DNA of 64,000 nt from Pseudomonas sp. P7548. Lineage in GTDB: Bacteria; Pseudomonadota; Gammaproteobacteria; Pseudomonadales; Pseudomonadaceae. The position numbers were made by a program, and so were the translations under genes. The stretch spans positions 62,001 to 126,000 of the forward strand of contig NZ_JACARO010000034.1 of assembly GCF_013386585.1 (NCBI RefSeq), read 5' to 3'. Under the pieces are notes generated by a model that saw only the letters and a program-made list of their open reading frames with translations, made no database searches and was not told where the DNA came from. This document shows, in pieces, positions 44,631-53,678 of the stretch (the first letter of the stretch is position 1; each line of letters opens with the position of its first letter).

Positions 44631-47105
44631 ATGAAGCAAAAGCGGACTCTCGGAACGACGTTAAGCACGCCTCGACTATTGGGCATCGTCTGGCCCTTTA
44701 TCGCGGTGGTGCTGTTCCAGGCATTATTGGGCTGCGTCAGCCTCTACGTGCTCTCGGCCGTGCGCGGTTATGTGGCGGGCGAAAGCTTGTGGTCCAAGGG
44801 CCAGAAAGACGCCATCTACTACCTGACGCTGTACGCCGACAACCGCGACGAAGCCACGTTCCTCAAATACCAGCAGGCCATCGCCGTGCCCCAGGGCGGG
44901 CATGAGCTGCGCATTGCCCTGGATCATTCCACGCCGGACCTGACCGCCGCACGCCTGGGCATTCTCAAGGGCGGTAACCACCCGGATGACGTGTCCAGCC
45001 TGATCTGGCTGTACCTCAATTTCCGTCACTTCAGCTACCTGGAAAAAGCCATCGAGCTGTGGACCGTGGGTGACGGCTACCTGGTGCAATTGGATGACCT
45101 GGCGCAGACCATGCACCGGGCGATCAGGGCCAATCAGGTCAGCAGCGGCGATGTGCGAGAGTGGAAGGCGCGCATCATCGGCATCAACGACGGCGTCACC
45201 CCGGCTGCCAAGGCCTTCAGTGATGCGTTGGGCGAAGGCTCGCGGGTCATCCTGAGGTTGCTGTTGATCACCAACCTGGCCACCGCCCTCGGCCTGATCG
45301 CTCTGGCATTGTTGCGCACCCATAAATTGCTGACCCAGCGCCACGCGTTTGCCGACGCCCTGCAGGTGGAAAAGGAGCGGGCGCAGATCACCCTCGAATC
45401 GATTGGCGACGGGGTGATCACCACCGACGTCGACGGCGCCATCGCCTACATGAACCCGGCCGCCGAGGCGCTCACTCACTGGAAGTCAGCCCAGGCCCAG
45501 GGCTTGCCGCTGGCGGCGCTGTTCAACCTGCTGGATGAGAACGCCGAGCCTGACGGCTTCACCTTGATCGAGCACATCATCAAGGGCCAGCTCAGTGGCG
45601 GCAGCGAGCATTCCAAACTGATCCAGCGCCTGGACGGCAGCACGGTCTCGGTGACCCTGGTGGGGGCGCCGATCCGCAGTGCGGGCAAAGTCAGCGGCGC
45701 GGTGCTGGTGCTGCATGACATGACCCAGGAGCGGCAGTACATCGCCAACCTGTCCTGGCAAGCGACCCACGATGCGCTGACCGGCCTGGCCAACCGCCGC
45801 GAGTTCGAGTTCCGCCTGGAGCAGGTGTTGCAGCAGGTGGGGCGTCAGCCGGGCGGGCGGCATGCCTTGATGTTCCTGGACCTGGACCAGTTCAAGCTGG
45901 TCAACGACACCTGCGGCCATGCGGCCGGTGATGAGCTGTTGCGGCATATCTGCGCGCTGCTGCAATCGGACCTGCGCGAGGGCGATACCCTGGCACGGCT
46001 GGGGGGCGACGAGTTTGGCATCCTGCTGGAGAACTGCCCGGCGCCGGTGGCGGAAAAGATCGCCGAGAGCCTGCGCCATACCGTGCAGAGCCTGCATTTT
46101 GTATGGAAGGGCCGGCCGTTCATGACCACGGTCAGTATCGGGCTGGTGCATATCTCGCAAGCGCCCACCACCCTGGAGACGTCACTGCGCGCCGCCGACA
46201 TGGCCTGCTACATGGCCAAGGAAAAAGGCCGCAACCGCGTGCAGGTCTATCACGCCGATGACTCGGAACTGTCGCTGCGTTTTGGTGAAATGGCCTGGGT
46301 GCAGCGTTTGCACATGGCGTTGGAGGAAAACCGTTTTTGCCTGTATGCGCAGGAAATCTCGCCCCTGGGCCACACCGACGGCGGGGACGGCCATGTCGAG
46401 ATCCTGCTGCGCCTGCACGATGAGGCCGGCCGGATCATCCTGCCGGACAGTTTCATCCCGGCCGCAGAGCGTTACGGCTTGATGACGTCGCTGGACCGCT
46501 GGGTGGTAGAGAACGTCTTCAAGATCATCGCCAACTGTATGCGTGAGCGCCCAGGCCGGCCTATGGCGATGTGTGCGATTAATCTGTCAGGTATTACTAT
46601 TGGTGATGATGACTTTCTTGGTTTTCTGCATGAGAAGTTTGCCGCTTATAACATTCCACCGACGATGATCTGTTTTGAAATAACAGAAACCAGCGCTATA
46701 GCGAATTTAGGTAGCGCGATCCGTTTTATCAATGAACTCAAGGCGTTAGGTTGTCATTTCTCCCTCGATGACTTTTGTGCCGGTATGTCCTCATTCGCCT
46801 ATCTCAAACATTTACCTGTAGACTTCCTGAAGATCGATGGAAGTTTCGTAAAGGATATGCTGGACGACCCGATTAACCGCGCGATGGTCGAAGTGATCAA
46901 TCACATTGGCCATGTCATGGGTAAGCGCACAATTGCCGAGTTTGTTGAAACACCGCAAATCGAACAGGCTTTACTTGAGATAGGTGTGGATTACGCTCAG
47001 GGTTACCTGATTGAACGACCGCAATTGTTTACCTTTGATAGCTTGCAGTGTCGACCTGTGCGGCCGCAGCCTCTGCTGTTCAAGGCGCCCGGCACATTCC
47101 GCTGA
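44631..47105 (+). CDS. rbdA: PAS-GGDEF-EAL c-di-GMP protein (RbdA homologue)
   Basis: 824 residues. Two membrane helices (about 20-40 and 205-228) flank a periplasmic sensor. PAS (about 245-365), GGDEF (about 385-545) and EAL (about 555-805) follow. GGDEF is intact (RLGGDEFGI), with an RxxD inhibitory site five residues before it. The EAL side has EILLRLHD, INLSG, EITET, DDFCAG, LKIDG and EFVE, so the phosphodiesterase residues look complete. RbdA of P. aeruginosa promotes biofilm dispersal; that function is inferred here from architecture and neighbourhood. From about 46,570 the gene becomes clearly AT-richer than the rest. Confidence 0.88.
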   Translation: MKQKRTLGTTLSTPRLLGIVWPFIAVVLFQALLGCVSLYVLSAVRGYVAGESLWSKGQKDAIYYLTLYADNRDEATFLKYQQAIAVPQGGHELRIALDHSTPDLTAARLGILKGGNHPDDVSSLIWLYLNFRHFSYLEKAIELWTVGDGYLVQLDDLAQTMHRAIRANQVSSGDVREWKARIIGINDGVTPAAKAFSDALGEGSRVILRLLLITNLATALGLIALALLRTHKLLTQRHAFADALQVEKERAQITLESIGDGVITTDVDGAIAYMNPAAEALTHWKSAQAQGLPLAALFNLLDENAEPDGFTLIEHIIKGQLSGGSEHSKLIQRLDGSTVSVTLVGAPIRSAGKVSGAVLVLHDMTQERQYIANLSWQATHDALTGLANRREFEFRLEQVLQQVGRQPGGRHALMFLDLDQFKLVNDTCGHAAGDELLRHICALLQSDLREGDTLARLGGDEFGILLENCPAPVAEKIAESLRHTVQSLHFVWKGRPFMTTVSIGLVHISQAPTTLETSLRAADMACYMAKEKGRNRVQVYHADDSELSLRFGEMAWVQRLHMALEENRFCLYAQEISPLGHTDGGDGHVEILLRLHDEAGRIILPDSFIPAAERYGLMTSLDRWVVENVFKIIANCMRERPGRPMAMCAINLSGITIGDDDFLGFLHEKFAAYNIPPTMICFEITETSAIANLGSAIRFINELKALGCHFSLDDFCAGMSSFAYLKHLPVDFLKIDGSFVKDMLDDPINRAMVEVINHIGHVMGKRTIAEFVETPQIEQALLEIGVDYAQGYLIERPQLFTFDSLQCRPVRPQPLLFKAPGTFR

Positions 47106-47150
47106 AAACTTTGCTGGTCTGTACAATCACACTTAAAAAGGAGCCCTATA

Positions 47151-47957
47151 GTGATCGACACATTCAACAGAACCGGCCCGCTTATGGAAGCCTCGAGTTA
47201 CCCCGCCTGGGCGCAGCAATTGATCCAGGACTGTAGCGAGAGCAAGCGCCGAGTTGTCGAGCACGAACTGTACCAGCGCATGCGCGACAACACGCTCAGC
47301 GCCAAGACCCTGCGTCACTACCTGATCGGTGGTTGGCCCGTGGTGGAACAGTTTGCCTTGTACATGGCACAGAACCTCACCAAGACCAAGTTTGCCCGCC
47401 ATCCTGGGGAGGATATGGCGCGCCGGTGGCTGATGCGCAATATTCGCGTGGAACTGAACCATGCCGATTATTGGGTGCATTGGGCGCGGGCACATGGTGT
47501 CAGCCTCGAAGAACTGCAGGCGCAGAATGTACCGCCTGAGTTGCACGCACTGAGCCATTGGTGCTGGCACACCAGCTCGGCCGACGCGTTGATCGTGGCG
47601 ATTGCCGCGACCAACTACGCCATCGAGGGGGCTACTGGGGAGTGGTCCGCCGTGGTGTGCTCCACCGGTGTGTACGCGGCAGCCTTCCCTGAGGAAGACC
47701 GCAAGCGCGCGATGAAGTGGCTGAAGATGCACGCCCAGTACGACGATGCTCACCCGTGGGAAGCCCTGGAAATCATCTGCACCCTGGCCGGAATGAACCC
47801 GAGCAAGGCCCTGCAGGTTGAGTTGCGCCAGGCGGTGTGCAAGAGCTACGACTACATGTACCTCTTCCTGGAAAGCTGCATGCGTCTGGAAAAAGAAAAG
47901 GAAAAGGCGCCCGTAGCCGTTCGCGAGCGTCAGGCGCGCGTGGCCAGCGAAGCGTGA
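47151..47957 (+). CDS. undA: medium-chain 1-alkene (1-undecene) synthase, non-heme iron oxidase
   Basis: 268 residues of the TenA/heme-oxygenase-like fold. The metal ligands reported for UndA, Glu101, His104, Glu159 and His194, all fall at exactly these positions (VELNHADYW, AIEGATGEW, KMHAQYDDAH), and Glu66 and Asp198/His201 complete a possible diiron set. UndA of P. fluorescens oxidatively decarboxylates lauric acid to the volatile 1-undecene; such genes are often annotated as TenA regulators. The start is GTG at 47151, with AAAAAGGAGCC upstream; a later ATG (47184) is less likely. It follows rbdA, as in P. aeruginosa (from memory). Confidence 0.88.
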   Translation: MIDTFNRTGPLMEASSYPAWAQQLIQDCSESKRRVVEHELYQRMRDNTLSAKTLRHYLIGGWPVVEQFALYMAQNLTKTKFARHPGEDMARRWLMRNIRVELNHADYWVHWARAHGVSLEELQAQNVPPELHALSHWCWHTSSADALIVAIAATNYAIEGATGEWSAVVCSTGVYAAAFPEEDRKRAMKWLKMHAQYDDAHPWEALEIICTLAGMNPSKALQVELRQAVCKSYDYMYLFLESCMRLEKEKEKAPVAVRERQARVASEA

Positions 47958-47979
47958 TGTAAGCGTGATGGCGGGGTGC

Positions 47980-48909
47980 TTACCCCGCCATTGCCAAGCG
48001 GTTGCGGCCTTCGCGCTTGGCCACGTACAGCGCATTGTCGGCGCGGCGCAGCAAGCTGTCGGCCGTTTCCGCCGCCAACAATGTCGAGCAACCCAGGCTC
48101 ACCGTCAATTCGATCCGCGTACCGTCCGCCCAATAATCCTGGGCCTGTGCCGCCTGGCGCAGGCGCTCACCGACCATCGCCGCCGCCTCCCGGCCGGTGT
48201 TCGACAGCAGGATCAGAAACTCTTCCCCGCCAAAGCGAAACACCATGTCCACATTCCGCAACTGGCTTTTGATTGCTCCGGCCACGGCGCGTAGCACGTT
48301 ATCGCCGGCAGCATGGCCGTGGGTGTCGTTGATTTTCTTGAAGTGGTCGATGTCCAGCATCAGCAAGGACAGCGGGCTCAGGTGTCGGCGTGCCATGTCG
48401 ATTTCCCGTTGCAGGGTCTGGTCCATGGCGATGCGGTTGCCGGTTTCGGTCAAGGGGTCACGCAGGGCGCTGCGGGTGGCGGCGCGGTAGAGCAGGGCGT
48501 TGCGCATCGGGTACAGCAGGGTGGCCAACAACGATTCTAGCTGCCCGAGTTCTTCTTCGACCAAGCGTTGGTTGCGACGGAAAATCAGCTCACCCAGATG
48601 CTCGCCTTCATGGCTCAAGGTATAGCTCACCGAGTGATGGCCGCGATGACCAAACTCCAGGCGCAGGTCGCTGGCTTCGTGGCGATAGTGCAGGGCATCC
48701 AACGGCACCAAGCGTTGAACCTCACGGAAAAACAGGCCGAGGATGCGCTCCGGTTCCAGGCTGGTCTGCAAGTGCAGGCCCAATTGCTGGCGCAATTGAG
48801 CGATCGACGCGGGGCGGCGAATGGGGAGGAGGGAAGGCTGACCAAAGCCCAGGCGTTGCAATTTGGCACTGTCGAAGTCAATTGCGTGGGTCTGGGTCGG
48901 TGTTTTCAT
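47980..48909 (-). CDS. GAF-like/GGDEF diguanylate cyclase
   Basis: 309 residues. The N-terminal about 145 residues look like a GAF-type sensor (LQTSLEPERILGLFFREVQRLVPLDAL). The GGDEF domain (about 150-305) has the active motif FGGEEFLI, the metal region LDIDHFKKINDTHGHAAGD, and an RxxD inhibitory site (RNVD) five residues before GGEEF. It should make c-di-GMP with product feedback. The protein is cytoplasmic. The ATG at 48909 (MKTPTQT) is the likeliest start. It is convergent with undA, 22 bp away. Confidence 0.9.
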   Translation of the reverse strand: MKTPTQTHAIDFDSAKLQRLGFGQPSLLPIRRPASIAQLRQQLGLHLQTSLEPERILGLFFREVQRLVPLDALHYRHEASDLRLEFGHRGHHSVSYTLSHEGEHLGELIFRRNQRLVEEELGQLESLLATLLYPMRNALLYRAATRSALRDPLTETGNRIAMDQTLQREIDMARRHLSPLSLLMLDIDHFKKINDTHGHAAGDNVLRAVAGAIKSQLRNVDMVFRFGGEEFLILLSNTGREAAAMVGERLRQAAQAQDYWADGTRIELTVSLGCSTLLAAETADSLLRRADNALYVAKREGRNRLAMAG

Positions 48910-49216
48910 AAGCGATCGGCCTCTAAGCACTTACTGTCTTACAGGCTCGATGAGAGTGGCGAGTGCCAAGCGTCTTACTGTTCCTTCAGTTCCGTAAAAC
49001 ATTGGAAACAGTTTAAACCGCTTTGACAAGGGTTATAACCCCTGGGTACTGCCGCACGTCTTGTCATCGCTTAACCTGCTTGAAAAAGGTTAGAGCGAGA
49101 TTCATGCCAAATCGTTGTATAAAAATAAAACCCTTTATAAATCAAGCGACTGTTTTCAGATTCGAAAACAGTCGCTGAATGATGACGCCAGTTATTTGGC
49201 AACTAAGCGGGCGGCC
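48910..49216. other. 307-bp AT-rich intergenic region
   Basis: It contains the promoter side of the cyclase gene (48910-49000) and, at 49145-49176, a hairpin near the end of the MFS gene. No other gene is seen. Confidence 0.55.
49145..49176 (-). terminator. probable terminator hairpin of the MFS gene
   Basis: A perfect 13-bp inverted repeat (AGCGACTGTTTTC / GAAAACAGTCGCT, 6-base loop) lies 40 bp after the stop of the minus-strand MFS gene. On that strand it is followed by AT-rich DNA but not by an immediate T-run. Confidence 0.55.
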
Positions 49217-50491
49217 TTACTGTTTCTGTGGGTCGAACTGCTTATCGCGAATAAACAACGCGGGGATCACACCACAAATAAAGTACGCGCCCCCCATCAC
49301 CAGGAAACCCATGCCGATGGAACCGTGGGACGCCAGGAAACCAATGGCCGCCGGCGCTACGGCCGCGCCAATACGCCCGATGTTGTAGGCCCCGCCCACC
49401 GCCGAACCGCGAAATTTCGCCTCGAAGCTTTCAGTCATGTAGGTGGCGTTCACACCATAGGGAATCCCGTACAGGAAGCCGAACACCACCAGCATCCACA
49501 GGATGTTCTCAGGGCTCTGGTCCAGCACGATCACCGGCAGGAAGATCGCTGTGCCCAAGGCACCGAACGCGAACACGGTGCGCCGGCCCAGGCGGTCGGC
49601 CGCGAGGCCGGCGAGGATCTTGCCGAAGATCATCGCCGCGTAGGTGCCGACCATGTAGCTGGTCATCGACTTGAAGTTCATCCCCAATTCACTTTCCAGG
49701 TAGGACGGCATCCAGTTGTTCACGCCGTAGTAGCCGAACTGCAGGAAGCCTGCGGTCAGCGCCCACAACAGGAACATGCGGCTGGCTTTCGGGTCGCTGA
49801 AGATCAGCTTGAACATGCCGTCGGGCTTTTTCTGCGTGGCTTGGCGTATGCCGTTGGCTTTCTGCTGGGCGCGTTCAGCCTGGGCAGTGATCCAGGCCTG
49901 GGGTTCCGGCACCAGGCGTTGCATGAGCACCGCCAGGATCACCGGGATGATCGCCACGTAGAAGAGCCAGCGCCAGCCGTGCTCCGGCAGGATCCAGCCG
50001 GCGAGCAGGGTGGCGACGATGTAGCCCACCGACCAACCGGCTTGCAGCGTACCGAGCACCGTGGTGCGGTAGCGAGTGGGCACGTATTCGGCCATCAGGG
50101 TATTGCACGCCACGTAGAGGGCGCCCAGGCCCAGGGAGGCGAAGAACCGTGTGCTCGCGAACTGCCAATAGCTGTGGGTCATGCCCAGCACCGCCGTACC
50201 GACGGAAAACAGCAGGATGCTCCACACCACGGTTTTCACCCGGCCGAAACGGTCGCAGGCCCAGCCGCCGTAGATGCCGCCGATGGCCATGCCGGCCAGG
50301 GTGAAGCTGCCCAGGCTGCCGGCTTCGACGCTGGTCAGGCCGAACTCGGCTTTCAGGCTGCTGAGGCTGTAGGACAGCAGCATCAGGTCTGCACCATCGA
50401 TCAACAGGCCGAGGAAGCAGAAGGCGAACACAACAATCCACAGTTTGCTTTTTGCAGGCGACAACGCGCCCGCCGATGCGGCGACTTCCAT
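49217..50491 (-). CDS. AAHS-type MFS transporter (organic/aromatic acid:H+ symporter)
   Basis: 424 residues with twelve helices. The first helix carries LIDGADLMLLSY, the DGxD-like motif of the aromatic acid:H+ symporter group (PcaK, BenK and similar). The helix 2-3 loop is GGWACDRFGRVKT, and the second half repeats GLAADRLGRRTVF. It is the last gene of the IclR-acyl-CoA dehydrogenase-MFS row, so it probably imports the acid that the cluster degrades. The exact substrate is unknown. Confidence 0.88.
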   Translation of the reverse strand: MEVAASAGALSPAKSKLWIVVFAFCFLGLLIDGADLMLLSYSLSSLKAEFGLTSVEAGSLGSFTLAGMAIGGIYGGWACDRFGRVKTVVWSILLFSVGTAVLGMTHSYWQFASTRFFASLGLGALYVACNTLMAEYVPTRYRTTVLGTLQAGWSVGYIVATLLAGWILPEHGWRWLFYVAIIPVILAVLMQRLVPEPQAWITAQAERAQQKANGIRQATQKKPDGMFKLIFSDPKASRMFLLWALTAGFLQFGYYGVNNWMPSYLESELGMNFKSMTSYMVGTYAAMIFGKILAGLAADRLGRRTVFAFGALGTAIFLPVIVLDQSPENILWMLVVFGFLYGIPYGVNATYMTESFEAKFRGSAVGGAYNIGRIGAAVAPAAIGFLASHGSIGMGFLVMGGAYFICGVIPALFIRDKQFDPQKQ

Positions 50492-50546
50492 AGCGATACC
50501 TTGTTTGTAGTTGTTAGGGCATTGGGTATGGGTGAAGCGGTGAAAC

Positions 50547-51701
50547 CTAGCGTTGCGCCGCGCGAATCATGTTGCGGGCAATCACCAACTGCTGGATTTG
50601 CGTGGTGCCCTCATACAGGCGGAACAAGCGCACATCCCGGTAGAAACGTTCGATGGCGTATTCGCTGATGTAGCCGGCGCCGCCGTGGATCTGCACGCAA
50701 CGGTCGGCGACGCGGCCGCACATCTCGGTGGCGAACATCTTCGAGCACGAGGCTTCGGTGCCGATGTCCTGGCCTTCGTCACGCTTGCGCGCAGCGTCCA
50801 ACACCATGCAGCGGGCGGCGTAGATCTCGGCCTTGCTGTCGGCGAGCATCGCCTGGATCAACTGGAACTCGGCGATGGGCTGACCGAACTGCTTGCGTTC
50901 GATGGCGTAGTTCAGCGCGTCATTCAACATGCGTTCGGCGGCGCCGACGCTGACGGCGGCGATGTGCAGGCGACCCTTGTCGAGCACCTTCATGGCGGTC
51001 TTGAAGCCCACGCCTTCCACGCCGCCAATCAGTTGGCTGGCCGGCACGCGCACGTTGTCGAAAATCACGTCGCTGGTATGGGCACCTTGTTGGCCCATCT
51101 TGTGGTCGCGCTTGCCGAGGGACAGGCCGGGAGTATCGCGCTCGACGATAAATGCGCTGATGCCGCCCGAGCCTTTGATCGCCGGGTTTGTGCGCGCCAT
51201 CACGGTGAAAATGCCGGCGTGGGGCGCGTTGGTGATAAAGCGCTTGGTGCCGTTGATCACGTAGTGGTCACCCTCGCGCACGGCAGTGGTTTTCAACGAG
51301 GCGGCGTCGGAGCCGGAGTCGGGTTCGGTGAGGCAGAACGAACTGAGCAACTCGCCGCTGGCCAGCAACGGCAGGTAGTGTTCCTTCTGTGCGTCGGTGC
51401 CGTCGAGCAGGATGCCGATGGAACCGATGCCATTGTTGGTGCCGAAATAGGAACGGAACGCCGGGGAGGTGCGCCCCAGTTCAAAGGCGATGGTCACCTC
51501 TTCTTCCATGGTCAGGCCCAGGCCGCCGTAGGCTTCGGGAATGGTCAGGCCGAACAGGCCCATGTCCTGGAACTGGCTGACGATGTCCGCCGGGATGTCA
51601 TCGGTCTCGGCGACTTCGTTTTCCCGTGGGATCAGCGCTTCATCGACGAACTGCGCGATGGCGTCCACCAGGATATGAAGCGTTTGTGCGTCTCGGATCA
51701 T
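50547..51701 (-). CDS. acyl-CoA dehydrogenase
   Basis: 384 residues with the standard three-part fold. FAD-binding signatures are FCLTEPDSGSDAAS and FITNAP. The C-terminal QIHGGAGYISEYAIERFYRD and LYEGTTQIQQLVIAR place the catalytic Glu in YEGT, as in short- and medium-chain enzymes. It would desaturate an acyl-CoA, the first oxidation in a beta-oxidation-like path. Of two ATGs (51707, 51701) I take the second, since GAGG is properly spaced from it. It lies between the IclR and MFS genes in one direction. Confidence 0.92.
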   Translation of the reverse strand: MIRDAQTLHILVDAIAQFVDEALIPRENEVAETDDIPADIVSQFQDMGLFGLTIPEAYGGLGLTMEEEVTIAFELGRTSPAFRSYFGTNNGIGSIGILLDGTDAQKEHYLPLLASGELLSSFCLTEPDSGSDAASLKTTAVREGDHYVINGTKRFITNAPHAGIFTVMARTNPAIKGSGGISAFIVERDTPGLSLGKRDHKMGQQGAHTSDVIFDNVRVPASQLIGGVEGVGFKTAMKVLDKGRLHIAAVSVGAAERMLNDALNYAIERKQFGQPIAEFQLIQAMLADSKAEIYAARCMVLDAARKRDEGQDIGTEASCSKMFATEMCGRVADRCVQIHGGAGYISEYAIERFYRDVRLFRLYEGTTQIQQLVIARNMIRAAQR

Positions 51702-51770
51702 GTGCATTCCTCAGCGGCCCGTTCGGCGGGCCTGTTATCGTCGATCTGCCGAGGCCATGCACCGGTCCAG

Positions 51771-52628
51771 CTAGCGGGTGGCGGCCTCGATGTTGTTCAC
51801 CATGTGCTTGAGGCGTGGGCCGATGTCGTCTTCGAGTTTCTCCCGCGAGAGGTGGAAACTCGGTCCGCCACAGTTGAACGCCAGCAAGCCGTGTTGTGCG
51901 TGTCGCAGCGGTACGGCGATGGCGTTGACATCGCGGTGCCACTCACCGATCGACATGCAATAGCCGTAATCGGTGTAGTCCCGGAAGGCGCGTTCCAGCC
52001 CCTTGCGGATGTTCGGCCAGTCCTCCAGATGGCGCTGGCGGATGTGGTCGAGAATGAACTCCCGCTCGTTTTCCGGCATTGCTGCCAGGCAGGCGCGGCC
52101 TGCTGAACTCAAGTGCAACGGCAACCGCGTGCCGACCTGGCGGCGCATGGTCATGTTCGCTTCACCCTGGACCACGTCCAGGTACACCGCATCAAGGCGG
52201 TCCCGAGTGGCCATTGCGACGGCGGCCTGGGCGTACTTGGCCATGGTCTCCATCAACGGATGGGCCACAGCCCGTACCGACAGGTTCGACAACATGGCGT
52301 AACCGAAGGCCATCACCCCCACGTCCAGCTGATACCGACCCGACTGCGGCATTTGCTTGAGATAACCCAAGCGCGTCAGTGTGTGGGTCATCCGCGTGAT
52401 CGTCGGCTTTGGCAGCCCGGTCTTGCGCGCCAGTTCCTGGTTGCCCAGCACACTCTCGCTCGGCGTGAAGCAACGCAGCAGTTCCAGGCCGCGCGCCAGG
52501 GCGGTGACGAACTGACGGTCCTTGTCTTCCTCCTCATCGTTGTTCATCGGGTCAATCAGCACATGCTCGAAGGCGGTGTTGCCTGCAGGCACTTCGGTGC
52601 TGTCCGCATCCAGGTTTCGACGGCGCAT
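51771..52628 (-). CDS. IclR-family transcriptional regulator
   Basis: 285 residues. After a disordered N-terminal about 40 residues comes the winged HTH (VTALARGLELLRCF, LARKTGLPKPTITRMTHTLTRLGYL). The IclR effector domain follows (LPLHLSSAGRACLAAM, AIAVPLRHAQHGLLAFNCGGPSF). ATG 52628 is preceded by GAGG; later ATGs are possible. It lies between the two arms of the acyl-CoA cluster. A palindrome 42 bp upstream of its start matches one in front of the hydratase gene, so it probably represses both arms and itself. Confidence 0.92.
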   Translation of the reverse strand: MRRRNLDADSTEVPAGNTAFEHVLIDPMNNDEEEDKDRQFVTALARGLELLRCFTPSESVLGNQELARKTGLPKPTITRMTHTLTRLGYLKQMPQSGRYQLDVGVMAFGYAMLSNLSVRAVAHPLMETMAKYAQAAVAMATRDRLDAVYLDVVQGEANMTMRRQVGTRLPLHLSSAGRACLAAMPENEREFILDHIRQRHLEDWPNIRKGLERAFRDYTDYGYCMSIGEWHRDVNAIAVPLRHAQHGLLAFNCGGPSFHLSREKLEDDIGPRLKHMVNNIEAATR

Positions 52629-52669
52629 GGTAAGCCTCATTTTTTTATAAAATCAACAAAACAAAATAG

Positions 52670-52687
52670 TATTCCGCACAGCGAAAC
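52670..52687. promoter_or_regulatory. candidate IclR operator 1
   Basis: TATTCCGCACAGCGAAAC, an imperfect palindrome around TTnCGC-N3-GCGAA, lies 42-59 bp upstream of the IclR start. It shares 16 of 18 bases with the site at 52830. Confidence 0.72.
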
Positions 52688-52829
52688 TAAGCAAGTTTTC
52701 GAAACCTGCACCTGGCGACTGATAAATACCTTTAAAACAAAGGTTTATAGGCCGTTTTCAAATGTGTTCTGGTTTTTACGTTTACACCTGCAGAGTCGAT
52801 ACCTATGATTATCGCTAAATACGGAATGT

Positions 52830-52847
52830 TATTTCGCATAGCGAAAC
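52830..52847. promoter_or_regulatory. candidate IclR operator 2
   Basis: TATTTCGCATAGCGAAAC, with the perfect palindrome TTTCGC-N3-GCGAAA-like core (TTCGC ATA GCGAA), lies 44-61 bp upstream of the hydratase start. It is exactly 160 bp from operator 1. Confidence 0.75.
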
Positions 52848-52890
52848 AAATGACAGTCCAACTAACAAGAACGTTGCAGCAGGAGTGAAT

Positions 52891-53676
52891 GTGACCAGCG
52901 CAAACCCATCTGTGGTGACCCTCGACGTCCATGACAATGGCGTGGCCGTAGTACGTATCCACCGCCCCGAGGTGAAAAACGCCCTCAATGCCCAGGTGCG
53001 CGAAGCACTGGCCGAGCACTTTCGTGACTTGGCCAAGCGTCGGGAGGTGCGTGCCATCGTGCTCACCGGTGGCGAGCAATTCTTCGTGGCCGGCGCGGAC
53101 ATCAAGGAGTTCGCCAGCGCGGGCGCGATCGACATGTACCGTCGCCACACCGAGTACCTGTGGGAAGCCATCAGCCGCTGCCCCAAGCCGGTGATTGCGG
53201 CGGTCAACGGATTTGCCCTGGGCGGTGGGTGCGAATTGGCAATGCACTGCGACCTGATCGTGGCCGGCGAGTCGGCGCGCTTTGCCCAGCCGGAAGTGAA
53301 GTTGGGCCTGATGCCGGGGGCGGGCGGCACCCAACGCTTGATTCGGGCGGTGGGCAAATTCCAGGCGATGCGCATTGCGCTCACTGGCTGCATGGTGAGT
53401 GCGCCGGAAGCCCTGGCCATGGGCATGCTCAGCGAGATGGTCCCTGACCACCAGACACTGCCCCGCGCCCTCGAGTTGGCCGCGCAGATCGCTGCCTTGC
53501 CGCCCTTGGCGGTGGAGCAGATCAAGGAGGTGATGTTGGCCGGCGCCGACTTGCCGCTGGAAAGCGCCCTGGTGCTGGAGCGCAAGGCGTTCCAATTGCT
53601 GTTCGATTCCAAGGACCAGAAGGAGGGCGCCGCCGCGTTCTTCGAAAAACGCGCGCCGCACTACCGAGGGGAATAA
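52891..53676 (+). CDS. enoyl-CoA hydratase/isomerase
   Basis: 261 residues of the crotonase fold. The oxyanion region is AGADIKEF and NGFALGGGCELA. The two catalytic acids are Glu115 (GCELAM) and Glu135 (QPEVKLGL), both present, so it should be a true hydratase. GTG at 52891 fits the AGGAG site; another GTG lies 6 bp earlier, overlapping the site. It is the first gene of a three-gene rightward operon with 3-hydroxyacyl-CoA dehydrogenase and CoA-transferase. Confidence 0.93.
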   Translation: MTSANPSVVTLDVHDNGVAVVRIHRPEVKNALNAQVREALAEHFRDLAKRREVRAIVLTGGEQFFVAGADIKEFASAGAIDMYRRHTEYLWEAISRCPKPVIAAVNGFALGGGCELAMHCDLIVAGESARFAQPEVKLGLMPGAGGTQRLIRAVGKFQAMRIALTGCMVSAPEALAMGMLSEMVPDHQTLPRALELAAQIAALPPLAVEQIKEVMLAGADLPLESALVLERKAFQLLFDSKDQKEGAAAFFEKRAPHYRGE

Positions 53677-53678
53677 AC

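Noticed and set aside
49115..52106. Long plus-strand frames across the MFS, acyl-CoA dehydrogenase and IclR genes
   Set aside because: They are antisense shadows; the minus-strand genes carry complete family motifs.
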